A DNA stretch of 64,000 nucleotides from Pseudomonadales bacterium (GTDB lineage Bacteria > Pseudomonadota > Gammaproteobacteria > Pseudomonadales > Ketobacteraceae). Of this stretch, positions 1 through 8,732 are shown in pieces. Numbering within the stretch: position 1 is the first letter of the stretch; each line of letters begins with the position of its first letter. Position numbers and translations under genes: made by a program. The notes under the pieces were generated by a model. It was not told the origin of the DNA and did no database searches. It saw only the letters and a list, made by a program, of their open reading frames with translations. The stretch lies in NCBI GenBank assembly GCA_020062665.1, contig JAGUVW010000017.1:62001-126000 (forward strand), written 5' to 3'.

Positions 1-1
1 C

Positions 2-103
<102 letters not shown>

Positions 104-131
104 GAACTCGCTTCGACCGTCAAAGCCCCGG

Positions 132-167
132 AAGCCCGAACCACCCCAAATGGTTCGGGCTTTTTCT
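132..167 (+). terminator. Intrinsic terminator after the thiolase gene
   Basis: A perfect 12-bp stem (AAGCCCGAACCA at 132-143 with TGGTTCGGGCTT at 151-162) encloses a 7-nt loop and runs into a T-rich tract. It lies 29 bp past the thiolase stop codon and separates it from the next transcription unit. Confidence 0.9.
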
Positions 168-218
168 TTGCCTTATACTTTCCTGACACCCTTCAGAACA
201 ACAACCCAAGGACACGGC

Positions 219-602
219 ATGAATTCCGAAAAAGTGGTGTTTGCGTTCTTCATCCTCCTGGCTGCGACCCTCAACTTCGGCTTCTTCGTGGGCGCGGTGC
301 ATGATTCCGGCCATCACAACGTCTACGAACTCTTTGCAGCCCTGGTCATCAGCCTGATCGCCACCGTCATGAAATTCGGTGATCGCACCCACATGGGCGC
401 TGTGCTGCTGGCCACCAGTCTGGTGGCGGATCTGCAACTGATCATCGCCGCATTCGTGTGGGGCTATGCGGTGAACGTGGGTGAACCCGAGGATCTGCAA
501 AGTATGCTCACCAGCGTGGTGTCGCTGTCTGCCGGCGCGCTGCTGGCCAATATCACATCCGTGGTGCTGCTGGTGATCGAAACCGTTACCGTCCGGCGCT
601 GA
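219..602 (+). CDS. Small conserved inner-membrane protein (DUF6394-like)
   Basis: 127 residues with four likely membrane segments (about residues 5-27, 37-52, 60-85 and 98-122). The ATG at 219 was chosen over an upstream in-frame start because that start lies inside the preceding terminator, and AAGGACA sits just before the ATG. I recall this pattern (FGFFVG near the N-terminus, VMKFGDRTHMGAV in the middle) as DUF6394, a family with no known function seen next to RCK potassium channels in Pseudomonas; that name is from memory. It ends 5 bp before the channel gene, so the two are very likely cotranscribed and may be functionally linked. Confidence 0.7.
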   Translation: MNSEKVVFAFFILLAATLNFGFFVGAVHDSGHHNVYELFAALVISLIATVMKFGDRTHMGAVLLATSLVADLQLIIAAFVWGYAVNVGEPEDLQSMLTSVVSLSAGALLANITSVVLLVIETVTVRR

Positions 603-607
603 ACGGC

Positions 608-2317
608 ATGAACTATGTTGCCTTCCTGATCATGCGGCGCCTGCGGGCGCCACTGATCACGCTGATCGTCATCTGGTCCATTGCCACGCTGGGGTATGTC
701 ATCATTCCGGGGCAGGATAATGACGGCAACGCGGTGCGCATGGACTTCCTGCATGCGTTCTACTTTGTCAGCTACATGGGTACCACGATCGGGTTCGGCG
801 AGATTCCCTATGCGTTCACGCCGGCCCAGCGCCTGTGGAGCCTGTTCACCATCTATGGCACCGTGATCGGCTGGTTTTACAGTATCGGTGCGCTGGTGAC
901 GATTTTTCGCGATCAGTCCCTGTTGAATCTGGTGCGTCGCACCCGTTTCAGCTATCGCGTGGCCAGAATCAGGGAGCCGTTCTATCTGGTGTGCGGCTAC
1001 GGCCATACCGGCAGCGCGTTGGTGGCGGATCTGGCCGAGCATGGCGTGCAGACCGTGGTGGTGGACATTGATCCGCAGCGGATCGAGGCGCTGGAGCTGG
1101 ATGGCCATCCCTTCGACATTCCCGTCATCTGTGCCAATGCCAGTGATCCCGACGTGCTGCGGGATGCCGGTATCGAGCACCCACGCTGCCAGGGCGTGTT
1201 GTGTCTGACCAACGACGATCACGTCAATCTGTATGTGGCGATCGCCAGCAAACTGCTGGCACCGGAGCGGGTGGTGATCAGCCGGGTGTCGACCCGTGAA
1301 TATGCGGCCAACCTGGCATCGTTCGGTACCGATCACATCATCGATCCGTTTGAAACGTTCGCCGATTATCTTACCAACGCTATCGTGTCGCCGTTTCATC
1401 AACTGGTGTACAACTGGCTGGCGAGTCCGGTGCACCGTTCCCTCGATTCCGCGCACCGGACCCGTCAGGGGCGCTGGATCATCTGTGGCTATGGTCGCCT
1501 GGGCAAGGCGTTGCAGAAACGTTTCGATGTTCACGGATTGAAATCCGTCATCATCGAACCCGATCCCGAGGCGCGCGAAGTGTCCGAGGATTATCACGTG
1601 GTGACAGGCTGGGGCACCGAGGCCGCCACGCTGCTGGAAGCCGATATCCGCAATTCGGTGGGCATCGTGGCCGGTACACCCGACGACGCCAACAACCTGT
1701 CCATCGTGATGACAGCGCGGGAACTCAAACCCAGCATTTACACGGTGGCGCGGCAGAACCGTCAGTCCAACGGACCGATTTTCAAAGCGGCGAAGATGGA
1801 TCAGATTATGAATCCCAGCGTCATCATCGCGCAGCGCATCATGTTTCTGATCAAAACGCCGTTACTGATGCTGTTCCTGGATTCCCTGACGAATGAAAGC
1901 GAGGAGTGGTGCGAAACATTGCTCAAGCGCATCGATGCAATGGTGCAGGGCAGGGCGGTGGAAAGCTGGTCGTTCACCATTGATCAGCAGCAGGCGCCGG
2001 CGGTTTTCGAGTGTTTGCGGCGGGCCGAGCCGGTTGCCATTCAGGTGCTTTCCGCTCATCCCCACGACCGTCATGTCCAGTTGCCTGCCTTGCCCTTGCT
2101 GGTGTTGCGGGACAAAGTGATCACGTTGCTGCCCGAGCCGGATTTTCCTCTGCGCATCGATGATCAGGTACTGTTCTGCGGGTTGGAACGGGGGCGGACG
2201 CAGATGCTATGGGCGGTGAATAACCAGAATGTGCTAAGGTATGTGATCAGCGGCTATGAGGGTGGCGGCGGCTACCTGTGGAAGACACTGCTGGGCCGAC
2301 ATCGCGCACGGCCATGA
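608..2317 (+). CDS. Potassium channel subunit with two TrkA-N/RCK domains
   Basis: 569 residues. The N-terminus has a two-helix ion-channel unit: a first membrane segment at about 13-33, a pore loop with TTIGFGE at about 58-64, and a second segment at about 78-98. The filter reads T-I-G-F-G-E rather than the usual T-V-G-Y-G-D. Two Rossmann folds follow, with nucleotide-binding glycine motifs CGYGHTG (about 131) and CGYGRLG (about 296), as in RCK/TrkA-N gating modules. The C-terminal part is less conserved. It should form a gated cation channel in the inner membrane, controlled by nucleotide binding. It sits between a small membrane protein and a CBS-domain protein in a tight run. Confidence 0.85.
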   Translation: MNYVAFLIMRRLRAPLITLIVIWSIATLGYVIIPGQDNDGNAVRMDFLHAFYFVSYMGTTIGFGEIPYAFTPAQRLWSLFTIYGTVIGWFYSIGALVTIFRDQSLLNLVRRTRFSYRVARIREPFYLVCGYGHTGSALVADLAEHGVQTVVVDIDPQRIEALELDGHPFDIPVICANASDPDVLRDAGIEHPRCQGVLCLTNDDHVNLYVAIASKLLAPERVVISRVSTREYAANLASFGTDHIIDPFETFADYLTNAIVSPFHQLVYNWLASPVHRSLDSAHRTRQGRWIICGYGRLGKALQKRFDVHGLKSVIIEPDPEAREVSEDYHVVTGWGTEAATLLEADIRNSVGIVAGTPDDANNLSIVMTARELKPSIYTVARQNRQSNGPIFKAAKMDQIMNPSVIIAQRIMFLIKTPLLMLFLDSLTNESEEWCETLLKRIDAMVQGRAVESWSFTIDQQQAPAVFECLRRAEPVAIQVLSAHPHDRHVQLPALPLLVLRDKVITLLPEPDFPLRIDDQVLFCGLERGRTQMLWAVNNQNVLRYVISGYEGGGGYLWKTLLGRHRARP

Positions 2318-2335
2318 ACCCTTCAGGAGGACGGC

Positions 2336-2770
2336 ATGAAATCGATTCCCACGCTGGCGACCACCATGACGCCATTTCCCCATTCGATTGATGTCAACCA
2401 GCCCATCAAGGATGCGATGTCGATGATGGATGAGCATGGCTTCCATCACCTGCCGGTGACAGAAGACGGTGACTTGGTGGGTGTGCTGTCGGAGCGGGAT
2501 ATCCGTTTTCTGGATTCGCCGTTTTCCCGCGCGTCGCTCGACGATGATCTGTATGTGAAGGATGTCTACACGAGTCGTGCCTTTGTGGTGGATATTCACG
2601 ATTCGCTGGAAGACGTGCTGCACATCATGGCGGAAAAACATCTGGGCTCGGCGCTGATCACCAAGAACGGCAAGCTGGCGGGCATTCTCACCCCGAACGA
2701 TGTGTACCGTAAATTCGGCGAGCTGATTCACAAGCTCAAGGCCAGGCCCGACGGCAACGATGCTGCGTAG
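2336..2770 (+). CDS. CBS-domain protein
   Basis: 144 residues made of a tandem CBS pair (about 12-65 and 80-135), the Bateman module that senses adenosine nucleotides. Typical signatures are GFHHLPVTEDGDLVGVLSERD and GSALITKNGKLAGILTPND. There is no catalytic domain. The start has a strong CAGGAGG 5 bp upstream. It follows the channel gene by 18 bp and its end overlaps the next gene by 11 bp. Inference: it may be an energy-state sensor acting with the channel or the hydrolase. Confidence 0.85.
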   Translation: MKSIPTLATTMTPFPHSIDVNQPIKDAMSMMDEHGFHHLPVTEDGDLVGVLSERDIRFLDSPFSRASLDDDLYVKDVYTSRAFVVDIHDSLEDVLHIMAEKHLGSALITKNGKLAGILTPNDVYRKFGELIHKLKARPDGNDAA

Positions 2771-3755
2771 AAAAAATCCCTACTACGATCCCGCGAAATA
2801 TCATCACCGGCCGGATGGATTTCGCAATCCGCCGGGTAGTCCGCCGGGGCATCGCATCACGGCGGAACTGGCGCGCGAAGCAGCACATTTTCTGGGGGAG
2901 CTGGTTCGCCTTGCCGGCCATTATCCGTTTCCCGATGACCATGTGATTCCGCAGGAACAGGCGATCGCGCTGCTGCAGGCGCAGACAGCGCCGCGCACGA
3001 TCACCTGGCTGGGTCACGCCAGCTTTCTGTTGCAGCTCGATGGTCGGGTGCTGCTGACCGATCCTTTTCTCACGGATTATGCGTCGCCGGTACCATCGGT
3101 GGCAGTGAAGCGGCTGGTGCCGCCGGGCATCGCCATCGAGCATCTGCCGGTGGTCGATACGGTGCTGATTTCCCACAATCATTACGATCATCTTGATGCG
3201 CGGGCGCTGTCGCTGCTGGCCCGGCGTTTTCCCCATGCGCTGGTGTGTGTGCCGCTGGGACTGCGTGATCTGGTGCAGAAACAGGGATTCACCCATGTGG
3301 TGGAGCTGGACTGGTACGACCGCCACGCTGACCGGGAGCTGGTGGTGATGGCGGTGCCGGCAGTGCATACGTCCCGGCGCGGGATCGGTGATACCAATCG
3401 TTCCCTGTGGTGTGGGTTCCGCTGCGAAATCAATGGTTATTCCTGCTATTTTGCCGGGGACACCGCGTATGGTGAGGTGTTCGCCGACATCGGCAACCGT
3501 TTGGGGCCCTGCGATCTGGGGCTGGTGCCGATAGGTGCCTACCAGCCCCGCGTGCTGATGGCGCCCGTGCACGCGACGCCGGAAGATGCCGTGCAGATCG
3601 GCGTGGATCTGGGCGTGCGCCAATTGATTGGCATGCACTGGGGCACCATCCGACTCACCACCGAACCCATGCTGGAACCCGCGCAACGCTTTCTGGCCGC
3701 GCCCGGCGCCGTGCCCAGGCGGGTCATGCGCATTGGCGAGACTTTGGCGCTGTAA
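2760..3755 (+). CDS. Metallo-beta-lactamase-fold hydrolase (NAPE-PLD/UlaG-like)
   Basis: 331 residues. The zinc-binding motif is H139-N-H141-Y-D143-H144 (SHNHYDHLD), preceded by ITWLGHASFLLQ and LLTDPFL, both typical of the UlaG/NAPE-PLD branch. Later conserved histidines are present in AVHTSRRG and the C-terminal GMHWGT. Relatives hydrolyse phosphodiester or lactone bonds; in bacteria NAPE-PLD-like enzymes are thought to act on N-acyl phospholipids, but the substrate cannot be read from the sequence. The start overlaps the CBS gene by 11 bp, which points to translational coupling. Confidence 0.8.
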   Translation: MLRRKNPYYDPAKYHHRPDGFRNPPGSPPGHRITAELAREAAHFLGELVRLAGHYPFPDDHVIPQEQAIALLQAQTAPRTITWLGHASFLLQLDGRVLLTDPFLTDYASPVPSVAVKRLVPPGIAIEHLPVVDTVLISHNHYDHLDARALSLLARRFPHALVCVPLGLRDLVQKQGFTHVVELDWYDRHADRELVVMAVPAVHTSRRGIGDTNRSLWCGFRCEINGYSCYFAGDTAYGEVFADIGNRLGPCDLGLVPIGAYQPRVLMAPVHATPEDAVQIGVDLGVRQLIGMHWGTIRLTTEPMLEPAQRFLAAPGAVPRRVMRIGETLAL

Positions 3756-3895
3756 ATCGCGAAAAATAGTTGCAGCGCTAACGTTCTGAACGGGCGGTGA
3801 TTTTGTTGCAGCTTGTCACGTTCTGCCCTTCCTTGCCTTTGGCATGACCTAAACTTCTAGCAAGCCAAGCTGCTGAATTTCTTGCTGCAATCCTG

Positions 3896-6121
3896 ATGTC
3901 TGATCCCTTTACCATCATCAAACGCCTGACCCATATTCATCGCTTTCTGCGTGCCGTGGGAAAGCAGGCGCCCGATTGCCAGACCCGCACCGACCTGTTC
4001 GAACGGGTGTGTCGCGAAGCGGTGGAGACGGGACGTTTTCGTATGGCCTGGGTGGGCATTCTGCATGGCGATCAGGTGGTGCCGGTGTCGGTGTATGGCG
4101 CAGGGCATGAACTGGTGCGGCAATGCAAGATCATCATGTCCGCCGGCCACGATCATGACCCCCTGTGCGTCGCGGTGCGGCAGAACCGCTACTCTGTGCT
4201 GAATGCTGGCCGCGCGGTGGATACGCCCGCCTGGTTCAACGATCTGCAGCCGCTGGGGGTAGCCGCGTTGGCGGTGATTCCGCTGCATTTCAAGCACAAG
4301 GTGGTGGGCATTCTGGTGCTGTGCTCGGACCATGACGACGATTTCAACGAGCTGCATTCTTTCAGTCTGGAAGAACTCAGCGACGACATCAGCCACGCGC
4401 TGGAAAATCTCGACGAGTACACCCGCCGCATCGATCTGGAGTTGCAGTTGCGTCAGCTGCACCAGGCCGTGGAAAGCAGTGCCACCGCAGTCATCATTGC
4501 GGACAACAAAGGCTATATTCAGTATGTGAATCCGCATTTTTCCGAGCTGACCGGCTTCGGTGAGGAGGATGTGCTGGGTACCCATGCACTGCTGCTGCGG
4601 GATAAATCGGTGGAGCTGCCGCGGGCAGATGAAATCCTGGCGGCGCTGCAAACCAGCGGCGAATGGCGTGGCGAAATGCTGCTGCGCACCCAGTCGGAAA
4701 AAGTGGTGTGGACCTACCAACACATAGCGCCGATTCGTGACAAGCAAGGTCATATCACGCATTTTGTCAGCACTGCCATCGATCACACCGAGTTGCATTT
4801 CGCCCAGCAGACTATCGAGCAGCTGGCCTATTACGACGAATTGACCGGCCTGCCCAACCGCCGGCTGTTCTACGATCGCATCCAGCATTCCATCGACAGT
4901 GCGCTGCGGGACGAAAGTCAGTTCTGCGTGTTCTATCTGGATCTGGATGGTTTCAAACACATCAATGATTCTCTCGGCCACAGTGCGGGTGATCTTTTGC
5001 TGCAGACGGTGGCGCGCCGCTTGCGGCAACAGGTGCGGGCCAAGGATACAGTGGCACGGCTCGGGGGCGACGAGTTCACCGTCATCGTCACGGACATCAA
5101 GGAAACCCGCGACATTACCGTGGTGGCAGAAAACCTCATCCGCGCGCTGGCGCAGCCAGTGGATATTGATGAAAAATCGGTTGTCGTCACCACCAGTATC
5201 GGCATTGCGATGTTTCCGGACGACGGCAAGTCCATCGACCTGCTCACCCGCAATGCCGATCTGGCCATGTACCACGCCAAAGCGAAAGGCAAGAATAATT
5301 TCCAGTTTTTCACCGAAGAGCTCAATCGCCGCGTACAGGAACGCATGGCACTGGAGCAGCGTCTGCGCGAGGCTTTTCGCCAGCAGGAATTCCGTCTGGA
5401 ATATCAGCCCCAGGTGGATGCGGTGGATGGTGCGGTAATTGCGGTGGAGGCCATGGTGGCCTGGGAAGGGCGCAAGCAGGATATGCTGACGCGTTCCGGA
5501 TTTGCGCGTGCATTGGAAGAATGCGGCATGATGGACGACGTGTTCGAGTGGCTGCTGGTCAACGCTGGTTTGCAGTGTGCGGCCATCCTGAATTCACCCC
5601 AACTGCAGTTGCGGGTGGCATTCAGTGTGCCGCCGGCGTTGTTTCTCAATGGTGCCAGGTTGCTGGAAATGCTGCAGCGCAGTCTGGAACAGGCCCGGCT
5701 CGACTGGCGCCATCTGCAGCTGGAAATTCCCGAGACCGCGATCAGTCGGGACATCGACGCGAGCATGCGCATCTTGCGGGAACTGCGGCGGCGTAAAGTC
5801 AGTCTGGCGATTGATAATTTTGGCACAGGGCTGTCATCGTTGCGGCATCTGCGCCGCTTCCAGATCGACATCATCAAGGTGGATGCGTCTTTTGTGCGGG
5901 ACGTGCTGGCCGATGAAAATGATGCCGCTGTCACCTCCGCCATCATTGCGCTGGCGCATCAGCTGAACCTCAAGGTGCTGGCTGACGGCGTTGAGTCCAG
6001 CCAGCACGTGCAGTTCCTGGAACGTTATTGGTGTGATTACTTCCAGGGCCAGCATATCGCCCGGCCGATGGCGAAGGCCGAGCTGATTGAGTTTCTGAAA
6101 AACAGGCTTCAGAAATACTGA
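3896..6121 (+). CDS. GAF-PAS-GGDEF-EAL c-di-GMP protein with a probably inactive EAL domain
   Basis: 741 residues. Order: GAF domain (about 20-175), PAS domain (about 190-305), GGDEF (about 315-475), EAL (about 490-735). The cyclase signature GGDEF lies at 390-394 and an RxxD inhibitory site (R-A-K-D) sits five residues before it, so it should make c-di-GMP and be feedback-inhibited. The EAL half departs from consensus at several key places: EAM instead of EAL at 518-520, D-N instead of the metal-binding D-D (N641), and ADGVES instead of AEGVET (D697). I infer loss or strong reduction of phosphodiesterase activity. No membrane segment is seen, so it is likely cytoplasmic. Monocistronic. Confidence 0.88.
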   Translation: MSDPFTIIKRLTHIHRFLRAVGKQAPDCQTRTDLFERVCREAVETGRFRMAWVGILHGDQVVPVSVYGAGHELVRQCKIIMSAGHDHDPLCVAVRQNRYSVLNAGRAVDTPAWFNDLQPLGVAALAVIPLHFKHKVVGILVLCSDHDDDFNELHSFSLEELSDDISHALENLDEYTRRIDLELQLRQLHQAVESSATAVIIADNKGYIQYVNPHFSELTGFGEEDVLGTHALLLRDKSVELPRADEILAALQTSGEWRGEMLLRTQSEKVVWTYQHIAPIRDKQGHITHFVSTAIDHTELHFAQQTIEQLAYYDELTGLPNRRLFYDRIQHSIDSALRDESQFCVFYLDLDGFKHINDSLGHSAGDLLLQTVARRLRQQVRAKDTVARLGGDEFTVIVTDIKETRDITVVAENLIRALAQPVDIDEKSVVVTTSIGIAMFPDDGKSIDLLTRNADLAMYHAKAKGKNNFQFFTEELNRRVQERMALEQRLREAFRQQEFRLEYQPQVDAVDGAVIAVEAMVAWEGRKQDMLTRSGFARALEECGMMDDVFEWLLVNAGLQCAAILNSPQLQLRVAFSVPPALFLNGARLLEMLQRSLEQARLDWRHLQLEIPETAISRDIDASMRILRELRRRKVSLAIDNFGTGLSSLRHLRRFQIDIIKVDASFVRDVLADENDAAVTSAIIALAHQLNLKVLADGVESSQHVQFLERYWCDYFQGQHIARPMAKAELIEFLKNRLQKY

Positions 6122-6149
6122 GTGGCATTCCTCCGCGCCGACCTTTCCA

Positions 6150-7163
6150 TCAACCCACAGCCGTTCCTGCATAACGGCCAAAGCGCTTGCGGTATTCCGT
6201 GGGCGACAACTCCACTTCGCGCTTGAACAGGCGGCGGAACGAACTCACATCCAGATAGCCGACCTTCTCGGTGATGTCGTCCACGCTCAGCGCAGTGGAT
6301 TCCAGCAGACGTTTCGCTTCATCGATGCGCAATTTCTGGAAATACTGCTTGGGTGGTTTCCCCGTCGCCTGATTGAAGCGGCGGATAAACGTGCGCGGGC
6401 TCACCGCCAGCTTGTCCGCCAGATCTTCCAGTTGAAATTCCTCCGCCAGATTTTCCTGCATCCACGCCACGGCATGCTGCACCATTTCATCCTTCTGGCG
6501 GAAATGATGCGACACGGGAATATACGGCGCCTGCGACGGTGACTTGTTGTGAAGCAGAATCGTTTTCGCGCAGGCCTGCGCCATGGCGGTGCCGGCGAAT
6601 TTCTCGATCAGCGAAATGCACAGGTGCAGATACGCCGTCACCGCGCCGGAGCACAGAATGTTGTTGTCCTCGGTGACGATTTTTTCCAGCTGCAGATTCA
6701 CATCCGGATAGGCGGCGTTGAAGTGATGGGCCAACCACCAGCTGGTAGTGGCTTCGCGATGATCCAGCAGGCCTGCGTCCGCCAGCAGAAACGATCCGCT
6801 GCACACCGACGCCAGCGTGGCGCCTCGCGCATGATGTTGCTTCATCAGCGTACCCACGCTGCCGCGCAGTTCCTGGACTTTGGCCAGCACCTCGGAGCCA
6901 TAGGCATGGTCAATACCGGGGAAGAAGCAGATGGCAGGATTGCCCGCCTGGGAGTAGTCGCCATGCACCGAAAGATTGATCCCCGATGAGGTGCGCACCG
7001 GCTTACCGTCGGCGGAGTAAACCTTCCAGGAAAACAGCGGACTTCCGGGGGGATTCTGGCAGACGCGCTGGTGAATATTGGCGATGTTGAAGATGTCGAT
7101 CGGGCCGGTCACGCTCGTCGCAAAGCATCCATCGAATGCGAAAATTGCCAGTTCTACCGTCAT
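6150..7163 (-). CDS. GlxA-type AraC-family transcriptional regulator
   Basis: 337 residues: an N-terminal DJ-1/PfpI-like domain (about 1-180) with LASVCSGSFLLADAG around the nucleophile-elbow cysteine, and a C-terminal AraC helix-turn-helix pair (about 230-330) with SPRTFIRRFNQATG and DVSSFRRLFKREVELSPTEYR. The ATG at 7163 has GGGAGG 4 nt upstream and fits the family better than the longest frame. Members regulate catabolic genes such as those for amino-acid derivatives and carnitine. Its target here is not evident; it diverges from the membrane protein at 7292. Confidence 0.88.
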   Translation of the reverse strand: MTVELAIFAFDGCFATSVTGPIDIFNIANIHQRVCQNPPGSPLFSWKVYSADGKPVRTSSGINLSVHGDYSQAGNPAICFFPGIDHAYGSEVLAKVQELRGSVGTLMKQHHARGATLASVCSGSFLLADAGLLDHREATTSWWLAHHFNAAYPDVNLQLEKIVTEDNNILCSGAVTAYLHLCISLIEKFAGTAMAQACAKTILLHNKSPSQAPYIPVSHHFRQKDEMVQHAVAWMQENLAEEFQLEDLADKLAVSPRTFIRRFNQATGKPPKQYFQKLRIDEAKRLLESTALSVDDITEKVGYLDVSSFRRLFKREVELSPTEYRKRFGRYAGTAVG

Positions 7164-7291
7164 GATGCCTCCCATTTGTGGCAAAAAAAGCATTTACATT
7201 GTCATTAATGCCACTTCGGGCAGCCGCAGTCAAGGGATAATCTTGACCCTGTGAGCATGTCGCGATGACCAACATTTAAGGAGGGTTCGCC

Positions 7292-7798
7292 ATGACTGCC
7301 ATCACCGAGACCACCCTGGAAACCACAGCCACTTCCACAGAGGCACCTGCCACCGGCACCTCGTTTGCCACCCCGATTCTGTGGTCGGCAGTGGGTGAAC
7401 ATGTGCTGGCGTGGGCGGACAACATCGCCCGCTTTGCCATTGGCGTGCTGCTGGCGTGGGGAATGCTTGCCCTGGCCCAGTGGCCGGATCTGTCGTTCCT
7501 GGCCGCTTTCAGTGCGCTCACCGGGTTGCTCTATCTGGGCAACATGGCGGATGTGGAGCGTTATCGCGACGGTATCCTGTTTGTCGTGCCGACCTTGTTT
7601 GTCTGGGTGGTGCTGGGCCTGGGGGCGGCGAATGCCAGCCTGGTGGGACTCACGCTGTTCACCCATGTTTTTCTGTCCTTCGTCGGTGCGTTCGCCCGCA
7701 ATACCGGCACCCTGCGTCTGCTGAGGCTGTGGTCGCTGCTGCTGGGCGTGCAGCTAGTGTTGCTGGTGTATCTGGTCAACACGTTTTTACTGAAATGA
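7292..7798 (+). CDS. Integral membrane protein of unknown function
   Basis: 168 residues. A Thr/Ala/Glu-rich, probably flexible N-terminus (about 1-25) is followed by four predicted membrane segments (about 47-68, 70-85, 92-112, 140-163). I do not recognise the family. The start has a strong AAGGAGG 8 nt upstream. It lies 17 bp before the thioesterase gene on the same strand and diverges from the GlxA-type regulator, so it may be a target of that regulator. Confidence 0.65.
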   Translation: MTAITETTLETTATSTEAPATGTSFATPILWSAVGEHVLAWADNIARFAIGVLLAWGMLALAQWPDLSFLAAFSALTGLLYLGNMADVERYRDGILFVVPTLFVWVVLGLGAANASLVGLTLFTHVFLSFVGAFARNTGTLRLLRLWSLLLGVQLVLLVYLVNTFLLK

Positions 7799-7815
7799 TG
7801 TGCGGGACGTGACAG

Positions 7816-8625
7816 ATGTCTGAAGCAGTATTGTTTGAACGTCGTGATGAGGAATACCTGCCCACCGAACTGGCCGGAAGCCCCTGGCATCCGGCCATGC
7901 TGCATGGTGGCGCGCCGGCGGCACTGATGGCGTATGGACTGGAACAGGCGGTTGCAAACCCGGCCCTGCAGCCGACACGACTGACCATCGACCTTGTACG
8001 TCCGATACCGAAGGCGCCGCTGCGGATGAGCACGCGCAATCTGCGCACGGGCAAGCGCATCGTGCTGCAGGAAATCACCCTCAGCGCCGATGACAAACCG
8101 GTTGCCATCGCCACCGGGCTTTTCATCCAGCCGCATCCGGTCACCGTGCCGGATTACGCGCCGCGCCATCCTTTGCCGCTGCCCGCGCCCGACACACTGC
8201 AGGACGTCAGCTTTCGCGACGTGTTGTTTTCCGGCAAGGATGGAATGCCGCCAGGATTGCACACCACCATCCAGATGCGACCGGCCAGCGGACTGCGCGA
8301 GCAGGGGCAGGGCGCGGCCTGGTTACGGCTGCCTGCCAACATCCTCGCCGACACAGCCAATTCCCCCTTCATGCTGGCAGCGCTGACGTCCGACTTCAGT
8401 AACGGCGTCGGTCAGCTTTCGCTTGGTAACAACCAGGGCACCATCAACGCCGACATCTCGCTGCAACTGTTGCGCCTGCCGCAGCCCGGCTGGATCGGCA
8501 TCGACGCGCGCACCTGGCTGCAGGACAACGGACTGGCGATGGTGCAGGCGCAACTCTACGATGGTGTGGGCCTGATCGGGCAGGTCACCCAGAGCGCCAT
8601 GCCCATGCTGGAATATTCCCGCTGA
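7816..8625 (+). CDS. Acyl-CoA thioesterase, TesB-like double hot-dog fold
   Basis: 269 residues with the two-hot-dog layout of the TesB/thioesterase-like superfamily: GSPWHPAMLHGGAPAALMAY near residue 16, RLTIDLVRPIPKAPL near 55 (first fold), and DISLQLLRLPQPGWIGIDARTW near 213 (second fold). The second half keeps GQVTQSAMPML, a typical C-terminal strand. It should hydrolyse acyl-CoA to free acid and CoA in the cytoplasm. Chain-length preference cannot be read. It follows the membrane protein by 17 bp and probably shares its transcript. Confidence 0.8.
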   Translation: MSEAVLFERRDEEYLPTELAGSPWHPAMLHGGAPAALMAYGLEQAVANPALQPTRLTIDLVRPIPKAPLRMSTRNLRTGKRIVLQEITLSADDKPVAIATGLFIQPHPVTVPDYAPRHPLPLPAPDTLQDVSFRDVLFSGKDGMPPGLHTTIQMRPASGLREQGQGAAWLRLPANILADTANSPFMLAALTSDFSNGVGQLSLGNNQGTINADISLQLLRLPQPGWIGIDARTWLQDNGLAMVQAQLYDGVGLIGQVTQSAMPMLEYSR

Positions 8626-8634
8626 AACCACGCT

Positions 8635-8663
8635 GGAACTAATTCTGACGGCAACCGGTCGAA
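8635..8663 (+). promoter_or_regulatory. Candidate sigma-E (RpoE/AlgU)-type promoter of the DegQ/MucD gene
   Basis: GGAACTA (8635-8641), 16 bp, then GTCGAA (8658-8663). This fits the extracytoplasmic-stress consensus GGAACTT-N15/16-GTCnnA closely and lies about 70 bp before the protease start. Such control is known for degP/mucD genes. The -10 element is also the left arm of an imperfect inverted repeat (8658-8690). Confidence 0.5.
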
Positions 8664-8732
8664 TGCTTACTTGAAAACAAGCGTTTCGACCCCACCTGTT
8701 TTCAGCCGTCAACGAATTCTGGAGGTTTTGAT

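Noticed and set aside
3857-5275. A 472-residue frame opposite the GAF-PAS-GGDEF-EAL gene
   Set aside because: Shadow frame; the plus-strand gene carries all recognisable domains.
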